From an uncultured Candidatus Melainabacteria bacterium (lineage in GTDB: Bacteria; Cyanobacteriota; Vampirovibrionia; Gastranaerophilales; Gastranaerophilaceae): a stretch of 64,000 nt of DNA. Below are positions 34,503-42,550 of this stretch, piece after piece. The stretch is from NCBI GenBank assembly GCA_934717855.1, contig CAKUZI010000007.1, positions 60,538 to 124,537 of the forward strand, read 5' to 3'. Below the pieces are notes generated by a model. It did not search any database and was not told the DNA's origin. It was given only the letters and a program-made list of their open reading frames with translations. Numbering within the stretch: position 1 is the first letter of the stretch; every line of letters starts with the position of its first letter. The translations under genes and the position numbers were made by a program.

Positions 34503-35456
34503 TTAGCTTTCAATCAATAAGCTTGCACCAATTACACCGGCAGTATTTCCTAATTCTGCAGGAACTACTTCGACTGCCGAACCTGCAATTTTCATAGCTC
34601 GTTTACGTAATGTTTCTTTTAACGGATTAATTAAGAATTCACCAGCATCTGCAACTCCTCCGCCAACAATAATTTTTTCAGGATTAAGAAGATTTACAAC
34701 ACTTGCCATTCCAAATCCAATGTATTCTCCCATTATTGTGAAAATTCTTTGAGCAACAGGATCTCCTGCATTTGCGGCTTTACACACTATATAAGGTGTA
34801 ATCGGAGCTCCATTTGCGATTTCTCTAAACTTTGCAGATTTTCCACCTTTAATATAATCTTCCGCCATTGCTACAATTGATGGGCCGGACGCAAATGCTT
34901 CTAAACAACCTTCATCTCCACAACCGCAAAGAGGTCCACCATGCATTTGAAGTTTTATATGACCGATTTCCCCTGCCGCGTTTGAAGCACCACGAACAAG
35001 TTTTCCGTTAATAATCAAACCAGAACCAATTCCTGTTCCAACTGTAATACAAATCAGATTTTCACAACCTTTTCCTGCCCCATAATTAAGTTCTCCCAAA
35101 GCCGCACATCTAACATCATTATCAACGCGTGTAGGAATATGAAACTCATCTTCTATCAATTTTGCAATAGGAACTTCAACCCAACCAGGAATATTTGGAG
35201 CATTGCGAACAATTCCGGCTTTATAATCTACTTGCCCAGGGAAACCAAAACCAATTCCCTCAATATCTTTAGCCTCAAGTTTTGTTTCTTTTAACAAATC
35301 ATATATAGCCTGTTTAATGTTTTCAACAGTGTATTCGTAACCCATTTCAGCACGAGTAGGAACTGAATTAGAATATTTAATCTCCCCCTTATCATTAACC
35401 AAAGCTAATTTAACATTTGTTCCACCTACATCAATACCAATTCTATTTTTAACCAT
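34503..35456 (-). CDS. ROK-family glucokinase
   Basis: A 317-residue sugar kinase. It has the ATP phosphate-1 motif GIDVGGTNVKLALV, GFGFPGQVD, catalytic region VDNDVRCAALGE (N-D), ICITVGTGIGSGLI, the ROK signature with H-x-G-x(n)-CGCGDEGCLEAFASG where the zinc ligands are the three Cys and one His, and NLLNPEKIIVGGGV. Most likely phosphorylates glucose using ATP. Ribosome binding site AGAGGGAGAAATAGT. A regulator (NagC-like) is ruled out because there is no HTH domain. Confidence 0.92.
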   Translation of the reverse strand: MVKNRIGIDVGGTNVKLALVNDKGEIKYSNSVPTRAEMGYEYTVENIKQAIYDLLKETKLEAKDIEGIGFGFPGQVDYKAGIVRNAPNIPGWVEVPIAKLIEDEFHIPTRVDNDVRCAALGELNYGAGKGCENLICITVGTGIGSGLIINGKLVRGASNAAGEIGHIKLQMHGGPLCGCGDEGCLEAFASGPSIVAMAEDYIKGGKSAKFREIANGAPITPYIVCKAANAGDPVAQRIFTIMGEYIGFGMASVVNLLNPEKIIVGGGVADAGEFLINPLKETLRKRAMKIAGSAVEVVPAELGNTAGVIGASLLIES

Positions 35457-35531
35457 ACTATTTCTCCCTCTAACTGATATTTTTTATTGTAGCATAGAAA
35501 AAAGAAAATGTTTTTTGTTTTTTGCATGGGG

Positions 35532-35559
35532 TTGAAAACGGCAAAAAATATGTTATAAT
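35532..35559 (+). promoter_or_regulatory. Putative antisense RNA promoter, locus 2
   Basis: TTGAAA, 16-base spacer, TATAAT. The RNA would start near 35566 with AAGGGC ... GCCCTT closing an inner GCAAG/CTTGC hairpin, and run across the peptide gene. Confidence 0.6.
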
Positions 35560-35610
35560 ATAAATATTAAGGGCGGAGCAAGTTCCACCTTGCCCCATTA
35601 AAAGCCCTTG

Positions 35611-35685
35611 TTATTTGTTGAATTTGAGCGCTATAATTATCATGAAGATAAGTATTAGCGCTTTTTCAGTAATACTGATTTCCAT
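35611..35685 (-). CDS. Hydrophobic peptide, type I toxin-like, locus 2
   Basis: A 24-residue peptide MEISITEKALILIFMIIIAL plus KFNK, a single hydrophobic helix with a basic end. It shares the C-terminal IALK-x pattern with the peptide at 30312. Same-strand promoter: TTTCCA (35903-35908), 17-base spacer, TATAAT (35880-35885), giving a leader of about 190 bases. No ribosome binding site is visible before the ATG, so it may need translational coupling or a structural switch; an in-frame stop lies four codons upstream. Confidence 0.45.
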   Translation of the reverse strand: MEISITEKALILIFMIIIALKFNK

Positions 35686-35913
35686 TAAATCGGATTATTC
35701 GGGTTGTCGCCGGAGTAACGTCCGACTCCAACTTACGGGCTGGGTTCGCTAAACGCTCACACGGCGCCCTTCCGAAAATCCGCCCTCCTCTCATTTACGA
35801 TTTATCCAAATTTACAGTTTGTTCCGCAAACAAAAGTGATGATTAAGGGCTTACCCAATCTAAATTGTAGCAAGCCCTAATTATAAGAAATCATGTATTT
35901 GATGGAAAAATTA

Positions 35914-37038
35914 TTAAATTATAAATTTACCATTCTCATAAATTAATTTGTCATCGGCATAAATCTTTCCACCACAAGAGCCGTCAGCCTTAGGTTTCAT
36001 GTTTTTAATCATGTCCCAATGAAGTCCTGACACGTTTTTTCCACCTGTTTCAGGATAAGATGCACCAACAGCCATATGGATTGAACCACCAATTTTTTCA
36101 TCAAAAAGAATATTTCCGGTAACCTCTTGAATTTCATCATTTGTACCAATTGCAATTTCACCGATACCTTTTGAGCCTTCGTCCATATTGAACATTGCTT
36201 CAAGATAATCTTTACCTGTTTCTGCTTCAAACTTAACTATTTTCCCGTTTTCGATCCATAAATGAACTCCTGTTGCAGAATTTCCGCGATAATTTTGAGG
36301 AAAATCAAAGTAAATTTCGCCATTAACATCGTCTTCTACAGGAGATGTGAAAACTTCACCGTCAGGGTAATTATTTATTCCGGAACAGCTAATCCATTTT
36401 CTACCCTCAACACCAAATGTGATGTCTGTTTTATCACCAACTATTCGAACTTTTTTAGCACCATTCAAATAATTTGCCCATTTAGTTTGTTTTTCGTCTA
36501 ACTCTCTTAATTTTGCAACAGGATCATCTAAATCAAGATAGCAAGATTTAAACAAAAATTCTGAGTATTCATCAAATGACATTTTAGCTTCCTGCGCAAG
36601 TGCGTGCGTTGGAACATCAGCAATTACCCAGCTTGCTTCACCTTTTGCAGTTCTATCCATAAGAGTTTTTGACAATCCCTGAGAAGCTTTCGAGCGTCTT
36701 GCAAGTTTTCCTAAATCAGCACGAGCCATATTTTTCGTATTCATTGGTGCACCAATTGAGATAAATTTATTAACAGTTTCATATTCTAATTTAATCATCG
36801 GGTCAATATAATCCAGTTGTTCATCAGAAGCATATTTAATAAAAATATCAGAAAAATCTTCAAAAGACGTACGCAAAATCGGATGTGCACCCTTTTGAAT
36901 AACACGTTTATAAACCGCTTTTACCAAGTCTTTCGCATAAATACTTGTGGCTCTGATTTGCACCAAATCACCTTTTTGTACATCGGTTGAATAATCAACC
37001 AAAACTTCTGCATATTTATCCCAAATTGTTTTTTGCAT
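35914..37038 (-). CDS. M29-family metalloaminopeptidase
   Basis: A 374-residue aminopeptidase of the thermophilic/AmpS/PepS family, releasing N-terminal amino acids with a two-metal site. The metal-ligand pattern is visible in the C-terminal part: GEIAIGTND (Glu), the LFDEKIGGSIHMAVGASYPETGG segment, and SGLHWDMIKNM. Length is slightly below the usual 370-410. It follows the lpx cluster on the same strand, with a family-1 repeat between. No signal peptide; a cytoplasmic peptide-recycling role is likely. Confidence 0.88.
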   Translation of the reverse strand: MQKTIWDKYAEVLVDYSTDVQKGDLVQIRATSIYAKDLVKAVYKRVIQKGAHPILRTSFEDFSDIFIKYASDEQLDYIDPMIKLEYETVNKFISIGAPMNTKNMARADLGKLARRSKASQGLSKTLMDRTAKGEASWVIADVPTHALAQEAKMSFDEYSEFLFKSCYLDLDDPVAKLRELDEKQTKWANYLNGAKKVRIVGDKTDITFGVEGRKWISCSGINNYPDGEVFTSPVEDDVNGEIYFDFPQNYRGNSATGVHLWIENGKIVKFEAETGKDYLEAMFNMDEGSKGIGEIAIGTNDEIQEVTGNILFDEKIGGSIHMAVGASYPETGGKNVSGLHWDMIKNMKPKADGSCGGKIYADDKLIYENGKFII

Positions 37039-37099
37039 AGATTACCTCAATTAATTATATATAAATGACGGGATAGGTATCCCGCCCTACATTTTAGAA

Positions 37100-37223
37100 A
37101 TGGTTAATAGTGAAAAGTGAATAGTGAGAAGTGAATAGACCTTCACGTGCTGTCGCACAAAAATTATTTTTGAGCGAAGCGAACTAAATGAACCACTCAC
37201 TGTTCACCATTCACAACTCACTT
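37100..37223. repeat. Family-1 palindromic element, copy B (empty)
   Basis: Left arm GGTTAATAGTGAAAAGTGAATAGTGAG and right arm CACTCACTGTTCACCATTCAC; core hairpin GTGC-TGTC-GCAC followed by GAGCGAAGCGAACTAAATGA. Lies between lpxA and the M29 gene. A small palindrome CGGGATA-GGT-ATCCCG is just outside (37065). Confidence 0.8.
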
Positions 37224-37225
37224 AA

Positions 37226-38026
37226 TTATTCCAACGATTCATGACCGCTTTTGTGCGATTTCAAAAGCACGCCACGTTTTGATGTTTGAATAAATTCAAT
37301 CATCTTTTCAATATATTCATTCATCGGAATTTCAGCCTTGATTTTTTCAATAGCCTGAGTTGTATTATATTCTTCTGAAATTAATAATTTAAATGCTTCA
37401 TTTGTCGCAGTTCTAACTTCTTGAGAAACTCCACGACGTTTCATCGCAATTACGTTTAGTCCACGTGGAACAGGAGGACGCCCTTCTCCTTTTGAGAATG
37501 GCAAAATGTCTTGACGAGAAGCTGAAAAACCGCTAATAATAGCCATATCACCAATTCTGATGTTTTGATGAAATACACTCATTCCACCAACAAACGCTCC
37601 AAAACCAACATGAACGTGACCACCTAAAGTTACAAGGTTAGCCAAAATTACTTCATCAGCTAAAACGCAGTTGTGAGCAACGTGAGAACCTACCATTAAC
37701 AAACATTTTTTACCAATTCTTGTAGTAAAATCACCGCAAGCGGCAGCTCTGTGAATAGTTACGTTTTCTTTGATAATTGTACCATCACCGATTACAACCT
37801 TTGTTTCTTCGCCTTTATAACCCAAATCTTGCGGTTCAGAACCAATTGTCGCAAATGGAGAAATTGTACAGTCATCACCAATTTCGGCAAATTCAATGTG
37901 AGCATTTGAAATTACTCTTGTTCTATGTCCAATTGTAACGTTTTCACCAATAACAACATAAGGTCCGATGATTGCATCATCTGCGATTTTTGCTGTTGGG
38001 TGAACAATTGCGGTTTTATCTATCAT
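37226..38026 (-). CDS. lpxA: UDP-N-acetylglucosamine acyltransferase
   Basis: A 266-residue left-handed beta-helix acyltransferase, first step of lipid A synthesis: it transfers a hydroxyacyl group from ACP to the 3-OH of UDP-GlcNAc. Hexapeptide repeats fill residues 1-190 (IHPTAKIADDAIIGPYVVIG, VTIG). The catalytic His is in GSHVAHNCVLAD, and the C-terminal helical domain follows. Length matches the family (262-270). Located in the lpx cluster but separated from fabZ by an unrelated gene. Confidence 0.95.
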   Translation of the reverse strand: MIDKTAIVHPTAKIADDAIIGPYVVIGENVTIGHRTRVISNAHIEFAEIGDDCTISPFATIGSEPQDLGYKGEETKVVIGDGTIIKENVTIHRAAACGDFTTRIGKKCLLMVGSHVAHNCVLADEVILANLVTLGGHVHVGFGAFVGGMSVFHQNIRIGDMAIISGFSASRQDILPFSKGEGRPPVPRGLNVIAMKRRGVSQEVRTATNEAFKLLISEEYNTTQAIEKIKAEIPMNEYIEKMIEFIQTSKRGVLLKSHKSGHESLE

Positions 38027-38104
38027 TTTTTTATCCTCTCTTATTTAATTTAAACTATAAATACAATTATAGTACAAACCTTAGAAGAGTACAAAATTTT
38101 TATA

Positions 38105-39724
38105 TTATTTTAATATCGAATTAATAAATTCTCCATGAGCTTTTACAAATTCAGGGTGAGCAAATAAAGCCAACTCAAAAGACTTATCAACTGCTTTATT
38201 CACTACATCAACCAAATCTTGTCTTTTTGTTGTAGCTACAAATGCAGCAAGCGTTGCATAATCTTTTTGAGCTTCTGCTGTTGTTTGGATTTTATACCCA
38301 TTTCTACCGGTATTATTTTTAACAATGCTTGTCGCAAAATTTAAGACGCTATCTGTCACTTTATCTCTTTTTCTCATGTCTTTTAATTTTGTAATAACGG
38401 TAAATATTGATATCTGAAAAGTATCAGCCATAATATTTTCAAGTCCATTTAACTTATTTATATATTTAGTAACTTCATTATTACTTGCTTCATCAATATG
38501 ATTTTTTCCGATAAACGGATTAAATTCTGTACTAAAATTTAATGTTTCCGGATCTAGATCTGTTGTTTCTTTAATATATTTTTCCAATTGGCTTGGAACC
38601 GTTCTGAAATAGAATGTTGCTTCATTTTCTTCTTTAATTTTTTTCCAAGCATGCGTCATATTTTTTGAGAACGACCTTCTTGCCCATTCGTTTACACCCC
38701 AAAACTTTTTAAGCAACTTATATTGTTGTTCTGGCAAGTTAATTGGGCTACTTTCCGGGTTAAAATCCATAACCCCGTTTTTCTTCATAAATTTAGATAA
38801 CGCAGATTTAATTCTATCAGCTCCAAAAATATTCCAAGCTACTTTTAATACCCTTGCTAATTCTTCTGATTTTTCAGGGTTTTGTGCATAGAATTCTCTT
38901 TGTCTTTCTGACATTGCATAAATTTTTTCAGGATTTTCTTGATAATATTTTTTCAATCCCTCAGAAATATGTTGCCTATGTTCCGCAGATAAAGGTCCTC
39001 GTTTAATATAAACAGGTTCACCACTCAATTCTTGAGCTTTTCTATCTAATGACGCAAGTCTTTTAGCTGTCATTTCACGAGTTAAACGTTCATTATATTC
39101 AGGATCTGACATTTTTAGAACATGACCGTAATCTCTATCAACTGTCGGAATTTTAAATTTTTTAATAGTATGATATAAATCTGTACCGTTTGTATATTTT
39201 TTCAAATCATTAAGAGAAAAACCGTCACCCCAGTACAATTTCAACAATTGAAGCGAAATATCCTCATCTTTGTCAAAAAACTCTAATTCACCTTTTTTGA
39301 TACTATGAACAATAGAATCCTTGCTGAATTCTACATCTTTATCAGACAATACATCTTTAAATTCAGGGAATTTTTTCTTAACTTCTTCTATAGAAAAACA
39401 ATCTTTCAAACTTTCGTAGAATTTTTTGTGAATGTTAATAAGAGTTTTATTTTCTTTGTTTCCGCTTTCCAAAACCATCCCAGCCCATTCACGAATATTC
39501 GGCGGATATAAATTAGATTTTTTTTGAGCCAAAATATCCAATCTTTCAATAGTTTTAGCCAAATTTAAACTGTAACCGCCAGTAAAACTTAAATAGTTTT
39601 GAAAAGACGGCATCTCTGATTGAGCCAATTGCGGTGTTGAATTTAATTTTGAATTATTATTTTCTCTTTTTTGAATATTATTATTTTTTGCAAAGTTATA
39701 TGGGGTAATGTGTTGAATTTTCAT
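38105..39724 (-). CDS. Unknown protein with N-terminal SFTG motif and NUMOD3-like repeats
   Basis: A 539-residue protein inserted between fabZ and lpxA. The Asn/Gln-rich N-terminus ends in YLSFTGG (about residues 45-51). The middle contains LSAEHRQHISEGLKKYYQEN followed by a similar MSERQREFYAQNPEKSEEL, reminiscent of NUMOD3 DNA-binding motifs found next to homing endonucleases, but no GIY-YIG or HNH nuclease domain is seen. The remainder is charged and helical. Interruption of the usual fabZ-lpxA neighbourhood suggests later insertion. Function unknown. Confidence 0.6.
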   Translation of the reverse strand: MKIQHITPYNFAKNNNIQKRENNNSKLNSTPQLAQSEMPSFQNYLSFTGGYSLNLAKTIERLDILAQKKSNLYPPNIREWAGMVLESGNKENKTLINIHKKFYESLKDCFSIEEVKKKFPEFKDVLSDKDVEFSKDSIVHSIKKGELEFFDKDEDISLQLLKLYWGDGFSLNDLKKYTNGTDLYHTIKKFKIPTVDRDYGHVLKMSDPEYNERLTREMTAKRLASLDRKAQELSGEPVYIKRGPLSAEHRQHISEGLKKYYQENPEKIYAMSERQREFYAQNPEKSEELARVLKVAWNIFGADRIKSALSKFMKKNGVMDFNPESSPINLPEQQYKLLKKFWGVNEWARRSFSKNMTHAWKKIKEENEATFYFRTVPSQLEKYIKETTDLDPETLNFSTEFNPFIGKNHIDEASNNEVTKYINKLNGLENIMADTFQISIFTVITKLKDMRKRDKVTDSVLNFATSIVKNNTGRNGYKIQTTAEAQKDYATLAAFVATTKRQDLVDVVNKAVDKSFELALFAHPEFVKAHGEFINSILK

Positions 39725-39891
39725 TTGTTTAATTTTCTCCTTGTCCGTTTAAACAAAACTCATAAACTAAATTTTTTGCCAATATAAAGGTACGACATAG
39801 CCGTACCTTTACAAATCTTATTATTTTTATTGCACATATGTTCAACCTATATTGCAACAATATTTTGTCACGATAGATTTTATTCTAGAGT

Positions 39892-40338
39892 TTATTTAAA
39901 AGCAAAAGTCATGTCTGCTTCTACGCAAACTTTTCCATCTACTTTTCCTACGCCGTGAGCTTTGCAGATAGGGCCTTTGATTTTTTGAACTTCGACTTCC
40001 ATATCAAATCTGTCCCCAGGGCGAACGATGTTTTTAAATCTTACGCCGTCAACTCCTGCGTAAAGAGTCAATCTACCTTTGTATTCAGGCATTGACATCA
40101 AGATAGGTGCAGAACATTGTGCCATTGCTTCTAATTGCAATACACCAGGCATAATTGGGTTATTAGGGAAATGACCTTGGAAAAATTGTTCATTCATTGT
40201 CATATTTTTGTAACCTTTTGCGTATTTGCCAGGAACGCATTCTGTAATTCTATCAACAAGCAAGAATGGGTAACGATGCGGAATCATTTCCATAATTTGC
40301 ATTGTATCGAATTGTAATACTTGTTGTTCTTCTGTCAT
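39892..40338 (-). CDS. fabZ: 3-hydroxyacyl-ACP dehydratase FabZ
   Basis: A 148-residue hot-dog fold dehydratase of fatty acid elongation. It shows IMEMIPHRYPFLLVDRI with the catalytic His and GHFPNNPIMPGVLQLEAMAQ with the catalytic Glu. Ribosome binding site AAAGGAGAACAAA, which is directly next to a family-1 palindromic element. It competes with LpxA for hydroxyacyl-ACP, and the lpxC-fabZ-lpxA neighbourhood is a conserved lipid A arrangement. Confidence 0.97.
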   Translation of the reverse strand: MTEEQQVLQFDTMQIMEMIPHRYPFLLVDRITECVPGKYAKGYKNMTMNEQFFQGHFPNNPIMPGVLQLEAMAQCSAPILMSMPEYKGRLTLYAGVDGVRFKNIVRPGDRFDMEVEVQKIKGPICKAHGVGKVDGKVCVEADMTFAFK

Positions 40339-40360
40339 TTTGTTCTCCTTTTATTTGTTT

Positions 40361-40465
40361 AGTGAGTGGTGAATGATGAGTGGTGAATGGTTCTTATAAG
40401 TTAACTTAATTAAATGAGCGAAGCGAATTAAAAGAACTACTCACAATTCACTATTCACTACTCAC
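40361..40465. repeat. Family-1 palindromic element, copy C (empty)
   Basis: Arms AGTGAGTGGTGAATGATGAG and TCACTATTCACTACTCAC; core with GAGCGAAGCGAATTAAAAGA. It fills the space between the lpxC stop and the fabZ ribosome binding site. Confidence 0.8.
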
Positions 40466-40468
40466 CCC

Positions 40469-41296
40469 CTATTTACTTTCAATTAATTTCTCTTTCAACA
40501 TCTTTGCCACTTTCACGTGAACGGCGTGTCCTGCCTCTTTTACTAAAATCTGACATTTCAAATTTAATGGATTTACACCCGTCAAATACAAATCTCCGAT
40601 TAAGTCTAAAATTTTGTGTTTTACAGGTTCGTTTTCTGAACGTAAATCAGACGTAAAACCTACATCTTTCAAACCCAATGTGTTTTCTAAAGTTACACCT
40701 TGTGCAAACCCAAGCATTTGGAATTTTTTCAAATCCTTATAAAATCCAAAAGTTCTTGCTTCAATGATTTCTTGTTTTGTTTTTGGATTATAAGCTTCCC
40801 AACGTCTTGTCAAATCAGGATGATCATAGTTTACGGCATAAGAAATATAAATATCATCTGACGGCAAAATTACCAAACTTGTTTTTCCATTCAAGTAATA
40901 AACAGGTTCAGAAACAGTGTATTTCTTAGGTTTTGAAAAGATGTGTTTTTCAATTCCTGCTTTTTCAAAAAGCTCAACCCACTGTTTTGAACTCCCGTCA
41001 AGTGCCGGAACTTCTTCTTCGTCCATATAAATATCGACACTATCAATTCCGCAAAAAGCAAGACCTGCTGTTAAGTGTTCAGTCAACATTGCTTTTGCTT
41101 TTTTGTTGTTTGCATCTCCCAAAACAACGCAATGATCGGTTGCCAAAACGTTATCAGCACAAGCCTCAAACGGTTCGTTATCTTTTATAAAATATCTGAT
41201 TTTCCCCTCTTTTGATGGTACAAATTTCACGGTACAAGGTTTATTTTTCATTAAGCCGTTGCCGGTGATTTGGGTTTGTTTTAGTAATGTGGTCAT
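40469..41296 (-). CDS. lpxC: UDP-3-O-acyl-N-acetylglucosamine deacetylase
   Basis: A 275-residue zinc deacetylase, the committed step of lipid A synthesis. It has LLKQTQITGNGLMKNKPC at the N-terminus, the zinc-ligand His in LTEHLTAGL, the catalytic/zinc motif KHKILDLIGDLYL and the late His in AGHAVHVKV. The family N-terminus fits the ATG at 41296, but no Shine-Dalgarno sequence precedes it. The frame stays open into repeat copy D, reaching a TTG at 41362 that would add 22 residues. The repeat may have displaced the original ribosome binding site. Confidence 0.93.
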   Translation of the reverse strand: MTTLLKQTQITGNGLMKNKPCTVKFVPSKEGKIRYFIKDNEPFEACADNVLATDHCVVLGDANNKKAKAMLTEHLTAGLAFCGIDSVDIYMDEEEVPALDGSSKQWVELFEKAGIEKHIFSKPKKYTVSEPVYYLNGKTSLVILPSDDIYISYAVNYDHPDLTRRWEAYNPKTKQEIIEARTFGFYKDLKKFQMLGFAQGVTLENTLGLKDVGFTSDLRSENEPVKHKILDLIGDLYLTGVNPLNLKCQILVKEAGHAVHVKVAKMLKEKLIESK

Positions 41297-41309
41297 GATG
41301 TTTTGGCCT

Positions 41310-41425
41310 GGTGAGTAGTGAATTGTGAATAGTGAATGGTTCTTATAGGTGATACTGCACAAAATAAATTTTCGAACACAGCAAACTAAATAAACTATTC
41401 ACCACTCACTTCTCTCCACTCACTT
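41310..41425. repeat. Family-1 palindromic element, copy D (empty)
   Basis: Arms GGTGAGTAGTGAATTGTGAA and TATTCACCACTCACTTCTC; core with GTG-ATACT-GCAC and AACACAGCAAACTAAATAAAC. It occupies the lpxD-lpxC junction. Confidence 0.8.
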
Positions 41426-41429
41426 TACC

Positions 41430-42524
41430 CTATTCCTTTCCGATATTATCTTCAAATTCTTTCAACAATGGTTCATATTTTCTGAACTTAGCAAAGATTT
41501 CTTGAGCATCTTTCATTGTTTTCAATTGTTTAATAAAATCTTTTCTTGGCATTGCCGGAATACCTACAATAATTGATTTTTCAGGGAATGATTTTGTAAC
41601 CCCAGCTTTTGCCGTAACAATTGAATCTGAACCGATTTCAATGTGATCTGCAAGACCAGCTTGGCCTGCGATAACAACTCTGTCACCGATTACACAGCTA
41701 CCTGCAATACCTACTTGAGAAACAATTAAACAACCTTCACCAATTTTACAGTTGTGGCCAATCATTACAAGGTCATCAATTTTGGTATTGTCGCCAACAG
41801 TTGTATTTTCAATTGTACCTCTATCAATAGCAGTATTAGCACCGATTTCTACGTTGTTTCCGATTACAACAGCGCCGATTGACGGGATTTTAAAGATAAC
41901 ATGTTTTGCGTTTGCTTCTTTAATTTCGCCATCTTTTCTTGCTTGCTCAATGTTGTCCGGATTTTCTGTTACAAAGCTGAAACCGTCTGCACCAAGAGAA
42001 ACTCCGTGATGCAAAATTACATCGTTACCAACTTGAACTCTGTCGCCAATATTTACGCCAGCGTGGAAGAAACAGTTTTTACCAATTTTTGCTCCTCCAC
42101 CGATATATGAATTTGCAGCGATTTTAGTTCCGTCACCAATTACAGCATCATGAGAAACTACAACATTCGGCCCGATTTCTACGTTTTCGCCTAATTTTGC
42201 AGTTGGGTCAATAACAGCTGTCGGGTGAACTCCTTTATAAACAACAGGAGCCACATAGAAAAGATTTAACAATTTCATCATTGCAAGACGAGGTCTTTCA
42301 ACTTCAATTGTTGTAAATCCATCAATTTGAACCCCTAAAGGCACAAGAGCAGCTTTTGCTTTAGATTTTGCAAGGTTTGCAATTTCTTCTTCACCCAAAG
42401 CAAGTGCTAAAGTATTTTCATCAGACAACAAAGGCGGTGCGATTTGAGAAATTTTTGCATCTTCAACCTTTGTTAACATACCACCTACGATATGTGTAAT
42501 TTCTTCTAATGTGAATGTTGGCAT
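41430..42524 (-). CDS. lpxD: UDP-3-O-acylglucosamine N-acyltransferase
   Basis: A 364-residue acyltransferase, third step of lipid A synthesis. It has the N-terminal uridine-binding domain (to about residue 100) and then a long hexapeptide-repeat beta-helix (VHPTAVIDPTAKLGENVEIG ...). The catalytic His lies in LVMIGHNCKIGEG. It ends with an acidic helix. Length slightly above the usual 340. Ribosome binding site AAGGAGAACATAAA, directly next to repeat element E. Confidence 0.95.
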   Translation of the reverse strand: MPTFTLEEITHIVGGMLTKVEDAKISQIAPPLLSDENTLALALGEEEIANLAKSKAKAALVPLGVQIDGFTTIEVERPRLAMMKLLNLFYVAPVVYKGVHPTAVIDPTAKLGENVEIGPNVVVSHDAVIGDGTKIAANSYIGGGAKIGKNCFFHAGVNIGDRVQVGNDVILHHGVSLGADGFSFVTENPDNIEQARKDGEIKEANAKHVIFKIPSIGAVVIGNNVEIGANTAIDRGTIENTTVGDNTKIDDLVMIGHNCKIGEGCLIVSQVGIAGSCVIGDRVVIAGQAGLADHIEIGSDSIVTAKAGVTKSFPEKSIIVGIPAMPRKDFIKQLKTMKDAQEIFAKFRKYEPLLKEFEDNIGKE

Positions 42525-42550
42525 TTTATGTTCTCCTTATTTTTATATTT

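Larger units (their letters stand above)
35457..35913. other. Gap containing a second type I toxin-antitoxin-like locus
   Basis: This 457-base gap has the peptide gene at 35611-35685, two opposing promoters and a GC-rich segment (about 35700-35790) unlike its AT-rich surroundings. The 5' end of the predicted minus-strand RNA can fold as GGGCTTGC ... GTAAGCCC (35841-35878). Confidence 0.6.
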
